Shown: positions 16,775 to 24,001 of the stretch, one piece after another
Position numbering within the stretch: position 1 is the stretch's first letter
Layout of the letters: each line of letters starts with the position of its first letter
Origin: Bradyrhizobium sp. KBS0727
Lineage (GTDB): Bacteria > Pseudomonadota > Alphaproteobacteria > Rhizobiales > Xanthobacteraceae
Length of the DNA stretch: 64,000 nucleotides
Direction of reading: 5' to 3'
NCBI RefSeq assembly: GCF_005937885.2
Contig: NZ_CP042176.1
Coordinates: forward strand, 2,227,501 to 2,291,500
Notes under the pieces: model-generated
What the model saw: the letters and a program-made list of their open reading frames with translations, nothing else
What the model was told of the DNA's origin: nothing
The model's database searches: none
Position numbers and translations under genes: made by a program

Positions 16775-18481
16775 ATGGCTGACGACGGACTTCGCAAGGG
16801 ACTGGCGAGTTATGGCGACGCCGGGTTTTCACTGTTCCTGCGCAAGGCCTTCATCAAGGCAATGGGCTATTCCGACGACGCGCTCAACCGCCCGATCGTC
16901 GGCATCACCAATACCTACAGCGATTACAATCCCTGCCACGGCAACGTGCCGCAGATCATCGAAGCCGTGAAGCGCGGCGTGATGCTGTCAGGCGCGATGC
17001 CGATGGTGTTCCCGACCATCTCGATTGCGGAAAGCTTCTCGCATCCGACCTCGATGTATCTGCGCAATCTGATGGCGATGGATACCGAGGAGATGATCCG
17101 CGCCCAGCCGATGGACGCCATTGTGGTGATCGGCGGCTGCGACAAGACCTTGCCGGCGCAGATCATGGCGGCGGTCTCCGCCGATCTGCCGACGGTGGTC
17201 ATTCCGGTTGGCCCAATGGTGGTCGGCCATCACAAGGGTGAAGTGCTCGGCGCCTGCACCGATTGCCGGCGGCTGTGGGCGAAATACCGCGCCGGTGAAA
17301 TCGACGACGTCGAGATCGAGGCCGTCAACGGCCGGCTCGCGCCCTCGGTCGGCACCTGCATGGTGATGGGCACCGCGAGCACCATGGCGTGCATTACCGA
17401 AGCGCTCGGCCTGTCGCTGCCGATGAGTGCGACGATACCGGCGCCGCATGCCGAACGGTTTCGTTCCGCGGAAGCGAGCGGCAGGGTTGCCGCCGCGATG
17501 GCGATCGCGAAGGGGCCTCGCCCCAGCGAATTTCTCACCGCGTCGTCGTTCCGGAACGCGCAGGTGGTGCTGCAGGCGATCGGCGGCTCGACCAACGGCC
17601 TCATTCATCTGACCGCGATTGCCAACCGGACCAAAAATCGTATCGATCTCGAAGCCTTCGACAAGCTCGGCCGCGAAGTGCCCGTGCTGATCGACCTGAA
17701 ACCGTCCGGTGAGCATTACATGGAACACTTCCATCATGCCGGCGGGGTGCCGAAGCTGATGGCGCAGCTTGGCGATCTCATCGACCTCGATGCCAGGACC
17801 ATCACCGGCGCGACCTTGCGCGATGTCGTCGCCGGCGCCGAAGAGGTGCCGGGGCAGGACGCGATCCGGCCGCGCGACAATCCGATCAAGCCGGAAGGCG
17901 CGATGGCGGTGCTGCATGGCAATCTCGCGCCGCGCGGTGCTGTCATCAAGCATTCGGCGGCGAGCCCGAAATTGCTGCAGCATACCGGCCGGGCGGTGGT
18001 GTTCGAGTCGGTTGAAGACATGACGCTGCGGGTCGACGATCCCGCGCTCGATGTCACGGCCGACGACGTGCTGGTGCTGCGCAATGCGGGACCCAAGGGT
18101 GCGCCCGGCATGCCGGAAGCAGGATACCTGCCGATTCCGAAGAAGCTCGCGCGCACGGGCGTAAAGGACATGGTGCGGATATCGGACGCGCGCATGAGCG
18201 GCACGGCGTTCGGCACCATCGTGTTGCACATTACGCCGGAATCGGCTGTCGGCGGTCCGCTGGCGCTGGTCCGGAACGGCGACATGATCCGCCTCGATGT
18301 CGCCAGGCGCAGCATCGACTTGCTCGTTGACGATGCCGAACTTGAAAGGCGCCGCGCGGCGCTGGCGCCGCCAACGACGCCCGACTGGGCCAAACGCGGC
18401 TATGCGCATCTGTTCAACGAGACCATCCTGCAGGCCGACGAGGGCTGCGACTTCGATTTCATGCGCGGCGAAGGCAAGTAG
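16775..18481 (+). CDS. IlvD/Edd family dehydratase (probable sugar-acid dehydratase)
   Basis: An iron-sulfur dehydratase of 568 residues related to dihydroxyacid dehydratase and to pentonate dehydratases. Three cysteines expected to hold the [2Fe-2S] cluster are C54 (NPCHGN), C122 (GGCDKT, with the magnesium-ligand K124) and C195 (GTCMVMGTASTMA). The catalytic serine lies in ISDARMSGTAFGTIVLH. The ATG at 16775 is used; the frame extends 81 bases upstream to 16694, but that ATG lies before the TTGACA promoter element. The length and motifs fit the L-arabonate/D-xylonate dehydratase branch better than branched-chain amino acid biosynthesis. With uronate dehydrogenase, a lactonase and TRAP genes around it, it probably dehydrates an aldonate or aldarate. 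Confidence 0.85.
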   Translation: MADDGLRKGLASYGDAGFSLFLRKAFIKAMGYSDDALNRPIVGITNTYSDYNPCHGNVPQIIEAVKRGVMLSGAMPMVFPTISIAESFSHPTSMYLRNLMAMDTEEMIRAQPMDAIVVIGGCDKTLPAQIMAAVSADLPTVVIPVGPMVVGHHKGEVLGACTDCRRLWAKYRAGEIDDVEIEAVNGRLAPSVGTCMVMGTASTMACITEALGLSLPMSATIPAPHAERFRSAEASGRVAAAMAIAKGPRPSEFLTASSFRNAQVVLQAIGGSTNGLIHLTAIANRTKNRIDLEAFDKLGREVPVLIDLKPSGEHYMEHFHHAGGVPKLMAQLGDLIDLDARTITGATLRDVVAGAEEVPGQDAIRPRDNPIKPEGAMAVLHGNLAPRGAVIKHSAASPKLLQHTGRAVVFESVEDMTLRVDDPALDVTADDVLVLRNAGPKGAPGMPEAGYLPIPKKLARTGVKDMVRISDARMSGTAFGTIVLHITPESAVGGPLALVRNGDMIRLDVARRSIDLLVDDAELERRRAALAPPTTPDWAKRGYAHLFNETILQADEGCDFDFMRGEGK

Positions 18482-18516
18482 CCGTCGTTTGGCGCCGAGA
18501 GGCTGCGGCTTACCGG

Positions 18517-18556
18517 ATCGTCCGCCCAGTGCGTAATCGCGCACAAGGCGGACGAT
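18517..18556. terminator. Hairpin between dehydratase and first TRAP gene
   Basis: ATCGTCCGCC (18517-18526) and GGCGGACGAT (18547-18556) are perfect inverted ten-base arms with an inner TGCG/CGCA pair. It lies 36 bases after the dehydratase stop. It may terminate the dehydratase transcript and separates it from the next promoter. Confidence 0.55.
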
Positions 18557-18629
18557 GATGGCTGTGTGAATGTGGCTACCGCGCCTCGCGACGATGATCG
18601 TCTCTCGCAGATGCGTTGCGCCTTGTTTG

Positions 18630-18660
18630 ATTGACAATCGAACGATGCCGATGGGATGAT
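18630..18660 (+). promoter_or_regulatory. Promoter and putative operator of TRAP gene 1
   Basis: ATTGACAAT (18630-18638) contains the -35 element TTGACA (18631-18636); GATGAT at 18655-18660 is 18 bases downstream and could be the -10. The same arrangement with identical spacing occurs before the second TRAP gene. The operator overlaps the -35, so a bound regulator would repress. Confidence 0.6.
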
Positions 18661-18698
18661 CAAAAGAAAAATAGATCAAAAATCATCAGGGGGAGACG

Positions 18699-19697
18699 AT
18701 GGACAGGCTGAGAAGCATTCTTGGTGCGGTCGCGACCGCACTCGTGATGACCACCGCAAGCGCCAGCGCACAGGAGGTGAAGCATTATCGCTTCGCCTAC
18801 GATCAACCGAAGATCACCGGTTACGGAATTCTCGGCGATATCTTCAGCGACAAGTTGAAGGCGCTGAGCAAGGGCACCATGCTGATCGACCAGTATCCGG
18901 GCGCGCAACTCGGACAGGAGCCGCAGGTGCTGCAGCTGGTCAAGTCCGGCGACGTCGAGTTCTGCATCTCGTCATCAGCCAATGCCGCAACGCTGTCGCC
19001 GCAGGCCGGCGTGATGTCGATGCACTTCCTGTTCCGCTCGGAAGCGCATCTGATCAAGGCGATGGCGGACCCGGGCGTCTCCGGCGCCGTCAAGGCGATG
19101 ATCGCGGAGACGGTACAGGGCGCCCACGTCATCGCGCTCGCGACGCTCGGTCTGCGCAGCATGTATGCCAAGCGCGAGATCAAGAAGATCGACGACATGA
19201 AGGGTCTCAAGGTGCGCGTGCAGGCGACGCCCACCGAGGACACCATGTTCCCGGCCTATGGTGCGCAGATCGTCCACATGCCGTTCGGCAGCGTCTACAC
19301 TTCGCTGCAGACCGGGGTGGTCGACGTCGCGGAAAACGGCGTCAACGTCTATCTCGCCAACAAGCACTATGAAGTTGCGCCCGTGCTGTCGATGACCGAA
19401 CACGAGGCCAACAACAGCCTGGTCTGGGTCAGCGACAAGCTCTGGAACAGCCTCTCGCCGGAACAGCAGGGCTGGGTGCAGGCCGCCGCCGACGAGGTCA
19501 ATAAGACCCAGCCCACCAAGGCGATCGAGCTCGAGCATCAGTCGCAGGACAAGCTGAGGGCGATCGGCGTGAAAGTGGTCACCGATGTCGACAAATCGGG
19601 CTTCGTCGCAATAGCCGATCCCTATCTCGACAAGCTTGCCAAGGAACTCGGGCCCCACGCCGAGAAGGTCAAGGATCTGATCCGCGCGATCAAGTAG
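18699..19697 (+). CDS. TRAP transporter substrate-binding protein (DctP family), copy 1
   Basis: A periplasmic solute receptor of 332 residues with a Sec signal peptide (about residues 1-25, ending SASAQ). DctP-family landmarks are the PGAQLGQEPQVLQLVKSGDV region, the carboxylate-binding arginine in GLKVRVQATPTED, and GVVDVAENGVNVY. The following gene is a close paralogue. The start ATG follows AGGGGGAGACG. It delivers an organic acid to the DctQM pair encoded 1.2 kb downstream. With uronate dehydrogenase in the cluster, a hexuronate or related sugar acid is the likely ligand; several DctP proteins for uronates are known. It has its own promoter overlapped by ATTGACAAT. Confidence 0.92.
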   Translation: MDRLRSILGAVATALVMTTASASAQEVKHYRFAYDQPKITGYGILGDIFSDKLKALSKGTMLIDQYPGAQLGQEPQVLQLVKSGDVEFCISSSANAATLSPQAGVMSMHFLFRSEAHLIKAMADPGVSGAVKAMIAETVQGAHVIALATLGLRSMYAKREIKKIDDMKGLKVRVQATPTEDTMFPAYGAQIVHMPFGSVYTSLQTGVVDVAENGVNVYLANKHYEVAPVLSMTEHEANNSLVWVSDKLWNSLSPEQQGWVQAAADEVNKTQPTKAIELEHQSQDKLRAIGVKVVTDVDKSGFVAIADPYLDKLAKELGPHAEKVKDLIRAIK

Positions 19698-19773
19698 ATC
19701 GCGGCGGAATTGTCGATAATCTGGCGTCATCGGAGCGGTTTATTGTAGTATCCGCTCGGGGCGCCGTTGTTTT

Positions 19774-19804
19774 ATTGACAATCTCGCGACCTTGATGGGA
19801 TGAT
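19774..19804 (+). promoter_or_regulatory. Promoter and putative operator of TRAP gene 2
   Basis: ATTGACAAT (19774-19782) with -35 TTGACA (19775-19780) and GATGAT at 19799-19804, again an 18-base spacer. The words ATTGACAAT and ATGGGATGATC are shared with the copy 1 promoter. An imperfect site ATTGTCGAT lies at 19709-19717. Confidence 0.6.
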
Positions 19805-19832
19805 CGGGAAAATCAAAACAGGGGAGAGCGGC

Positions 19833-20834
19833 ATGGCCAATCGTAGGATGCTCTTGGGTGCGGCGGTCGCCGCGGCTTCGGTGATGTTTGCCGCAAGCGC
19901 CGGCGCCCAGGAAACGAAGCATTACCGCTTCGCCCACGATCAGCAGCTCAACACCGGCTACAGTGTCGCCTACGACATGTTTTCGGCCAAGCTCAAGGAA
20001 CTGAGCAAGGGCACGATGCTGGTCGATCAGTATCCGGGCGCGCAACTCGGCCAGGAGCCGCAGCTTCTGCAACTGGTGAAGTCCGGCGACATCGATTTCG
20101 CCATCGTCTCGTCGGCGAATACCGCGACGATCTCGCCGCAGGCCGGGGTGATGTCGCTGCACTTCCTGTTCCGCAGCTCCGATCATCTGGTCAAGTCGCT
20201 GGCCAACCAACAGGTGATCGATGCGATCACGGCGATGATCGACGACACTACGCAGGGCCTGCACGTCATCGCCACCGGCTCGCAGGGCGTGCGGAGCGTC
20301 TACAGCAAGAAGGAAATCCATAACGCCGGCGACATGAAAGGACTGAAGATCCGGGTTCAGGCCACGGCGACCGAGGACGCGATCTTCCCGGCCTATGGCG
20401 CCCAGACCGTGCACATGCCGTTCGGAAGCGTCTACACCTCGCTGCAAACCGGCGTGATGGACGCCGCCGAGAACAGCGTCAACGTCTACCTCGTCAACAA
20501 GCATTACGAGGTGGCGCCGGTGCTCTCGATGACCGAGCATGAAGCCAACAACGCGCTGCTGTTCGTCAGCGACAAGCTGTGGCAGACGCTTTCCGCCGAC
20601 CAGAAGCAGTGGGTCAAGACATCAGCGGCCGACGTCAGCGCCAAGGAACCGGCCAAGGCGTTCGAGCTCGAGAAGGCGGCGGCCACCAAGCTGAAGGGTT
20701 ATGGCGTCAAGATCGTCGAGGACGTGGACAAGAAGAGCTTTGCGGCCATCTCGGATCCGTACCTCGACAAGCTCGCCAAGGAACTCGGCCCGCACGCGGA
20801 GAAGATCAAGAACCTGATCCGCGGGATTAATTAG
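19833..20834 (+). CDS. TRAP transporter substrate-binding protein (DctP family), copy 2
   Basis: A second periplasmic receptor of 333 residues, with signal peptide MANRRMLLGAAVAAASVMFA ending near SAGAQ. It is strongly similar to copy 1 along its whole length, sharing for example KHYRFA, LSKGTML, DQYPGAQLGQEP, AYGAQ, VHMPFGSVYTSLQTGV and YEVAPVLSMTEHEANN. The carboxylate-binding arginine is in GLKIRVQATATED. ATG 19833 is the start because it follows GGGGAGAG; an in-frame ATG at 19800 lies inside the predicted -10 element. The pair seems to have arisen by tandem duplication including the promoter. Only one DctQM pair follows, so the two receptors probably feed the same membrane unit with related ligands. 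Confidence 0.92.
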   Translation: MANRRMLLGAAVAAASVMFAASAGAQETKHYRFAHDQQLNTGYSVAYDMFSAKLKELSKGTMLVDQYPGAQLGQEPQLLQLVKSGDIDFAIVSSANTATISPQAGVMSLHFLFRSSDHLVKSLANQQVIDAITAMIDDTTQGLHVIATGSQGVRSVYSKKEIHNAGDMKGLKIRVQATATEDAIFPAYGAQTVHMPFGSVYTSLQTGVMDAAENSVNVYLVNKHYEVAPVLSMTEHEANNALLFVSDKLWQTLSADQKQWVKTSAADVSAKEPAKAFELEKAAATKLKGYGVKIVEDVDKKSFAAISDPYLDKLAKELGPHAEKIKNLIRGIN

Positions 20835-20885
20835 GTGCTCTATCCGTTCGCCGGGACGACGAGAACGGGACAGAGAGTCTAACCG

Positions 20886-21470
20886 ATGGCTATCGCCGAC
20901 AAACTGGTGCTGCAGCGGCAGCGACATCTGAAATGGCAGTCGTTCGACCGGCTCGAACTGGTCCTGATGATCGTCTGCGGCGTGTTGTGCTTCGGGTTTT
21001 CCTTATCGGTGACGGCCGACATCGTCACGCGGACCATCGGTCATCCCTGGCTTTGGCTGCAGGAAGCCACCTCCACACTGTTCATCTACGCGATCTTCAT
21101 TGGTGCTGCCGTGGCCACCCGGCGCAACGATCATCTGTATCTGACCGCGGTCTCTGAAGCGATGCATGGCACGCCGCGCATGATCGTCGAGGTTATTATT
21201 CGAATCGTGGTGCTCGGCGTCGCGTTCTGCCTGATCTGGTTCGGCTATATCAATTATCTCAGGGGATTCGGCAGCTTCCGGTTGCCGTCGGGCACACCGA
21301 TCGCTTCGCTTTATGCGGCGATCCCGTTCGCCGGCGCGTTGATCGCCCTGTTCACGGTCGAGCAACTGGTCAACGGCCTTCGCAACGGCTTCGAGCATCC
21401 CGAGCCGCTGGAGGAGGACCGCGATATCCCGCCCGTCGACGTCAGGCCTGACATGAGGGCGCGCCCGTGA
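20886..21470 (+). CDS. TRAP transporter small permease (DctQ)
   Basis: A 194-residue inner-membrane protein with four hydrophobic segments (for example LVLMIVCGVLCFGFSLSVTA and IIRIVVLGVAFCLIWFGY) and the DctQ landmark WLQEATSTLFIYAIFIGAA. It scaffolds the DctM transport subunit in sodium-dependent TRAP uptake. A polar C-terminal tail of about 30 residues (EHPEPLEEDRDIPPVDVRPD) is longer than in many homologues. The gene lies 51 bases after TRAP receptor copy 2, and its TGA overlaps the GTG start of dctM (GTGA), which implies translational coupling. Confidence 0.92.
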   Translation: MAIADKLVLQRQRHLKWQSFDRLELVLMIVCGVLCFGFSLSVTADIVTRTIGHPWLWLQEATSTLFIYAIFIGAAVATRRNDHLYLTAVSEAMHGTPRMIVEVIIRIVVLGVAFCLIWFGYINYLRGFGSFRLPSGTPIASLYAAIPFAGALIALFTVEQLVNGLRNGFEHPEPLEEDRDIPPVDVRPDMRARP

Positions 21471-22807
21471 GTGCACCAGTCATTCTCGGTCTGATGACGT
21501 TCTGCTTCCTGTTTTTCGGCTATCTCGGCGTGCCGGTGCCGTTCTCGCTGCTGGCGGGTGTGTTCGTCGGCGCCATGCTGACGGACGTTTCGCTGGCGGC
21601 CATCATCCAGAAGGTTTTTGACGGCGTCGATTCCGAGGCGCTGCTGGCGATACCGTTCTTCCTCTTGGTCGGCGAACTCATGAGTTCGGCCAATGTCGTG
21701 GTGCGAATAGCCAATCTATCGCTGTCGCTGGTCGGCCACATCAGGGGCGGGCTGTCCCAGGTCGTCGTCGTGTTCTCGATGTTCTTCTCGGAAATGTCGG
21801 GATCGACCACCGCCGACGTCGCGGTCATGAGCCGCGCGCTGGGCGGCCCGATGAAGCGGGAAGGCTACAGCCCCGCCTTCATCGCCGCGATCATCGCATC
21901 AGCTTCCACCATCGCGGCCTTGGTGCCGCCGAGCATCACGGCCGTGGTCTATGGCGCGGTCGGCAACGTCTCGATTGCCGGGCTGTTCATGGCGGGCGTG
22001 GTGCCAGGCCTGATGATCGGCTTCGGCCTGATGATCTATTGCTACTTCTTCGGACCTTCCGGAATGCGCAAGCCGCGCGCGCCGTTGCGTCAGGTCGTGT
22101 TCGCGGCCGGCGACGCGGCGCTGCCACTGATGATCCCCGTAATCCTGCTCGGCGGCATCCTCACCGGTTATTTCACGCCGACGGAAGCTGGCGTCGTCGC
22201 TGTGATCTGGATCATCGCGGTGGTGATCCCGGCGCTCAATCGCAAGCACTTCAAGAACATCCCCTACGATTTCTGCCTCGCCGGGCTGATCTTCTCATTG
22301 CCGCTGATCACCATCGGCGCCGCCAATGCGTTCGGCTGGATGCTGGCCTATCTGCGCGGCGCCGCCGTGATCGCCGACTGGATCACCTCGCTCGCGGGCA
22401 ACGACCCCCATCTGATGATGCTGCTGCTGGTGTTGCTGTTCACGGTGGTGGGCGATTTCATAGAACCGGTGCCGACCATCATCATCTTCATGCCGCTGGT
22501 GAATACGCTGACACAGGCGGGCGACATCAACGGCGTCCATATGGGCGTGGTGCTGATCGCGACTCTGGCGTTCGGCCTGATCACGCCGCCTTACGGGCTG
22601 GTATTGCTGATGGCGTCGAAATTCGTCGGCGTGCCATTTTCAAAGGCGTTACGCGCGGCGCTGCCGATCTATGTCGTGTTCCTGGTGACCATCATCTTCA
22701 CGATCTATTTCCCGAAAGTGGTGCTGTGGCTGCCGAAGCAGGTGATCCCGGAGTCGGTCGGGTGCTTCAAGTCGCCGGCGGGGACAGGGTATATCTGCCC
22801 GAGCTGA
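21467..22807 (+). CDS. TRAP transporter large permease (DctM)
   Basis: The main transport subunit, 446 residues with about twelve hydrophobic segments. DctM motifs include EMSGSTTADVAVMSRALGGP, IIASASTIAALVPPSITAVVYG, GGILTGYFTPTEAGVVAV and FIEPVPTIIIFMPLV. It imports the ligand captured by the DctP receptors using the sodium gradient. The start is the GTG at 21467 overlapping the dctQ stop. The C-terminus (about 15 residues after LPKQVIPESVGCFKSPAG) is slightly longer than usual and ends shortly before a repeat element. Confidence 0.92.
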   Translation: MSAPVILGLMTFCFLFFGYLGVPVPFSLLAGVFVGAMLTDVSLAAIIQKVFDGVDSEALLAIPFFLLVGELMSSANVVVRIANLSLSLVGHIRGGLSQVVVVFSMFFSEMSGSTTADVAVMSRALGGPMKREGYSPAFIAAIIASASTIAALVPPSITAVVYGAVGNVSIAGLFMAGVVPGLMIGFGLMIYCYFFGPSGMRKPRAPLRQVVFAAGDAALPLMIPVILLGGILTGYFTPTEAGVVAVIWIIAVVIPALNRKHFKNIPYDFCLAGLIFSLPLITIGAANAFGWMLAYLRGAAVIADWITSLAGNDPHLMMLLLVLLFTVVGDFIEPVPTIIIFMPLVNTLTQAGDINGVHMGVVLIATLAFGLITPPYGLVLLMASKFVGVPFSKALRAALPIYVVFLVTIIFTIYFPKVVLWLPKQVIPESVGCFKSPAGTGYICPS

Positions 22808-22828
22808 TGCAGCTACTGGCTCGGTGTC

Positions 22829-22920
22829 ATGCCCCGCGCATGCGGGGCATCCAGTAACCGGCTGCGGAAAATTGAGCCGAGGGGTCGCGGCGTACTGGAT
22901 CATCCGCCTTCGCGGATGAT
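22829..22920. repeat. Composite dispersed palindromic repeat
   Basis: Two perfect hairpins follow dctM: ATGCCCCGC/GCGGGGCAT at 22829-22850 with a GCAT loop, and ATCATCCGC/GCGGATGAT at 22899-22920 with a CTTC loop. This two-hairpin arrangement is a recognisable Bradyrhizobium intergenic repeat. It lies between converging genes and could terminate both. Confidence 0.8.
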
Positions 22921-22951
22921 GACGGTCGCGTTGTGATGGCGATCGTCGATC

Positions 22952-23734
22952 CTATTTCCCCTTGCTGGTGAATTTCTTCACCGCAATGCGGAAGTCATCC
23001 GTGTGCATGGCGTCGATGATCTTGGCTTCCTCGGCGTCAAGTTGCTGTTTGGTCGGCGTGACCGCGGCCTGATAGACCAGCGATTTGGTGCCGGCGATCG
23101 CGGCCGGCGGGTTCTGCGCCAACCGTTCGGCAAATTTTCGCGTCTCGGCCTTCAGCTCCGCCGCCGGGACAACCCGGGCCACCAGGCCCCACGCGTGTGC
23201 CTGCTGCGCAGTAAAACTGTCTTCCGCCAGGAATATCTGCAGCGCGCGGCGGGTGCCGACCGTGCCGACCATGCCCACGGTACTGCCGCCATCGGGTGAG
23301 ACGCCGATCTTGGCGTAGGCCGGGGTGAAGCGGGCATCGTCGGCGGCGATACAGAGGTCGGCGACAAAGGCCAGCCCCATGCCGGCGCCGGCCGCCGAGC
23401 CGTTGACGCTGGACAGCACGATCTTCGGCATCCGCCGCACCGTCTCGATGAAGGCGTGATAATGCTTCAGCAGTTCCCCGACCACGGGGGCGATATTGTC
23501 AGCCGCCGCCGCGGCGCCAATGGTCTGCAAATCGCCGCCGGCGGAGAAGGCGCGGCCTTCGCCCTCGATCACCAGCACCCTGATATCGTCGTTGCCCTCG
23601 ACCTCGGCGCCGAGCTGCTCGAGCTTTTGCGCGATCGATAGATCAATCGAGTTGAAGGCCGCGGGCCGGTTGAGGGTGATGGTCGCGATCGGACCTTCGA
23701 TCCGGAGCAGGGCAGGGTCGGGGGCTGCTGACAT
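22952..23734 (-). CDS. Enoyl-CoA hydratase/isomerase family protein
   Basis: A crotonase-fold enzyme of 260 residues. The first oxyanion-hole segment is GRAFSAGGDLQTIG, the second is SSVNGSAAGAGMGLAFVADL, and KIGVSPDGGSTVGM carries the D/E position of the active site. This PDGG form resembles PaaG-like isomerases or hydratases. The start at 23734 (MSAAPDPALL) removes twelve upstream residues that are not family-like. No fatty-acid or aromatic-CoA genes adjoin it, so the pathway is unknown. It is convergent with dctM and divergent from the flavoprotein gene. Confidence 0.88.
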   Translation of the reverse strand: MSAAPDPALLRIEGPIATITLNRPAAFNSIDLSIAQKLEQLGAEVEGNDDIRVLVIEGEGRAFSAGGDLQTIGAAAAADNIAPVVGELLKHYHAFIETVRRMPKIVLSSVNGSAAGAGMGLAFVADLCIAADDARFTPAYAKIGVSPDGGSTVGMVGTVGTRRALQIFLAEDSFTAQQAHAWGLVARVVPAAELKAETRKFAERLAQNPPAAIAGTKSLVYQAAVTPTKQQLDAEEAKIIDAMHTDDFRIAVKKFTSKGK

Positions 23735-23760
23735 GGTGGAAGCCTCATGGACGCGAAAAT

Positions 23761-23880
23761 GACCCGGCATTTAAATCGCAGAAGGGAACGGGTGACAATC
23801 CCGGCGAAGTCTGCAAGACTTCGGCTTCATCAGGGGTTTGGAGGTGCACGAGCCGCCTCAAGCCCCGAGACGAGGATGCT
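23761..23880 (+). ncRNA. Candidate cobalamin-riboswitch-like leader element
   Basis: The 263-base gap contains, in order and on the plus strand, AGGGAACGGGTGACAATCC (23783-23801), close to the cobalamin riboswitch core AGGGAAnnnGGTGnnAATCC. It is followed by a GAAGTC-TGCAA-GACTTC hairpin (23806-23822) where CCGCAACTGT would be expected, and then AGCCCCGAGAC (23861-23871), resembling the start of the B12 box AGCCAGGAGACC. The GCCACTG element and a clear closing P1 stem were not found. The element reads toward the flavoprotein gene. It could be a divergent or decayed riboswitch; a covariance-model test is needed. Confidence 0.3.
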
Positions 23881-23959
23881 CCATCCTTCCGGATACGGCC
23901 ACGAGCGCCGCGATCCAGGATGAGGCAGCAAGCACCGACATCAGTAGAGAGCAGACGAC

Positions 23960-24001
23960 ATGGGTATTTCCTGTGCCTTCGCAGTTGAGTTGTCCCGATG
24001 A
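23960..24001 (+). CDS. Possible 13-residue leader peptide
   Basis: An ATG at 23960 opens a 13-codon frame (MGISCAFAVELSR) whose TGA at 23999-24001 overlaps the ATG start of the flavoprotein gene (ATGA). GAGAG lies upstream. The exact overlap suggests translational coupling, but a frame this short can arise by chance. Confidence 0.25.
   Translation: MGISCAFAVELSR

Noticed and set aside
18699..20834. Frameshifted or broken transporter gene as explanation for two adjacent similar TRAP receptors
   Set aside because: Both frames are complete, each has a signal peptide, promoter and normal length, so this is duplication and not a broken gene.
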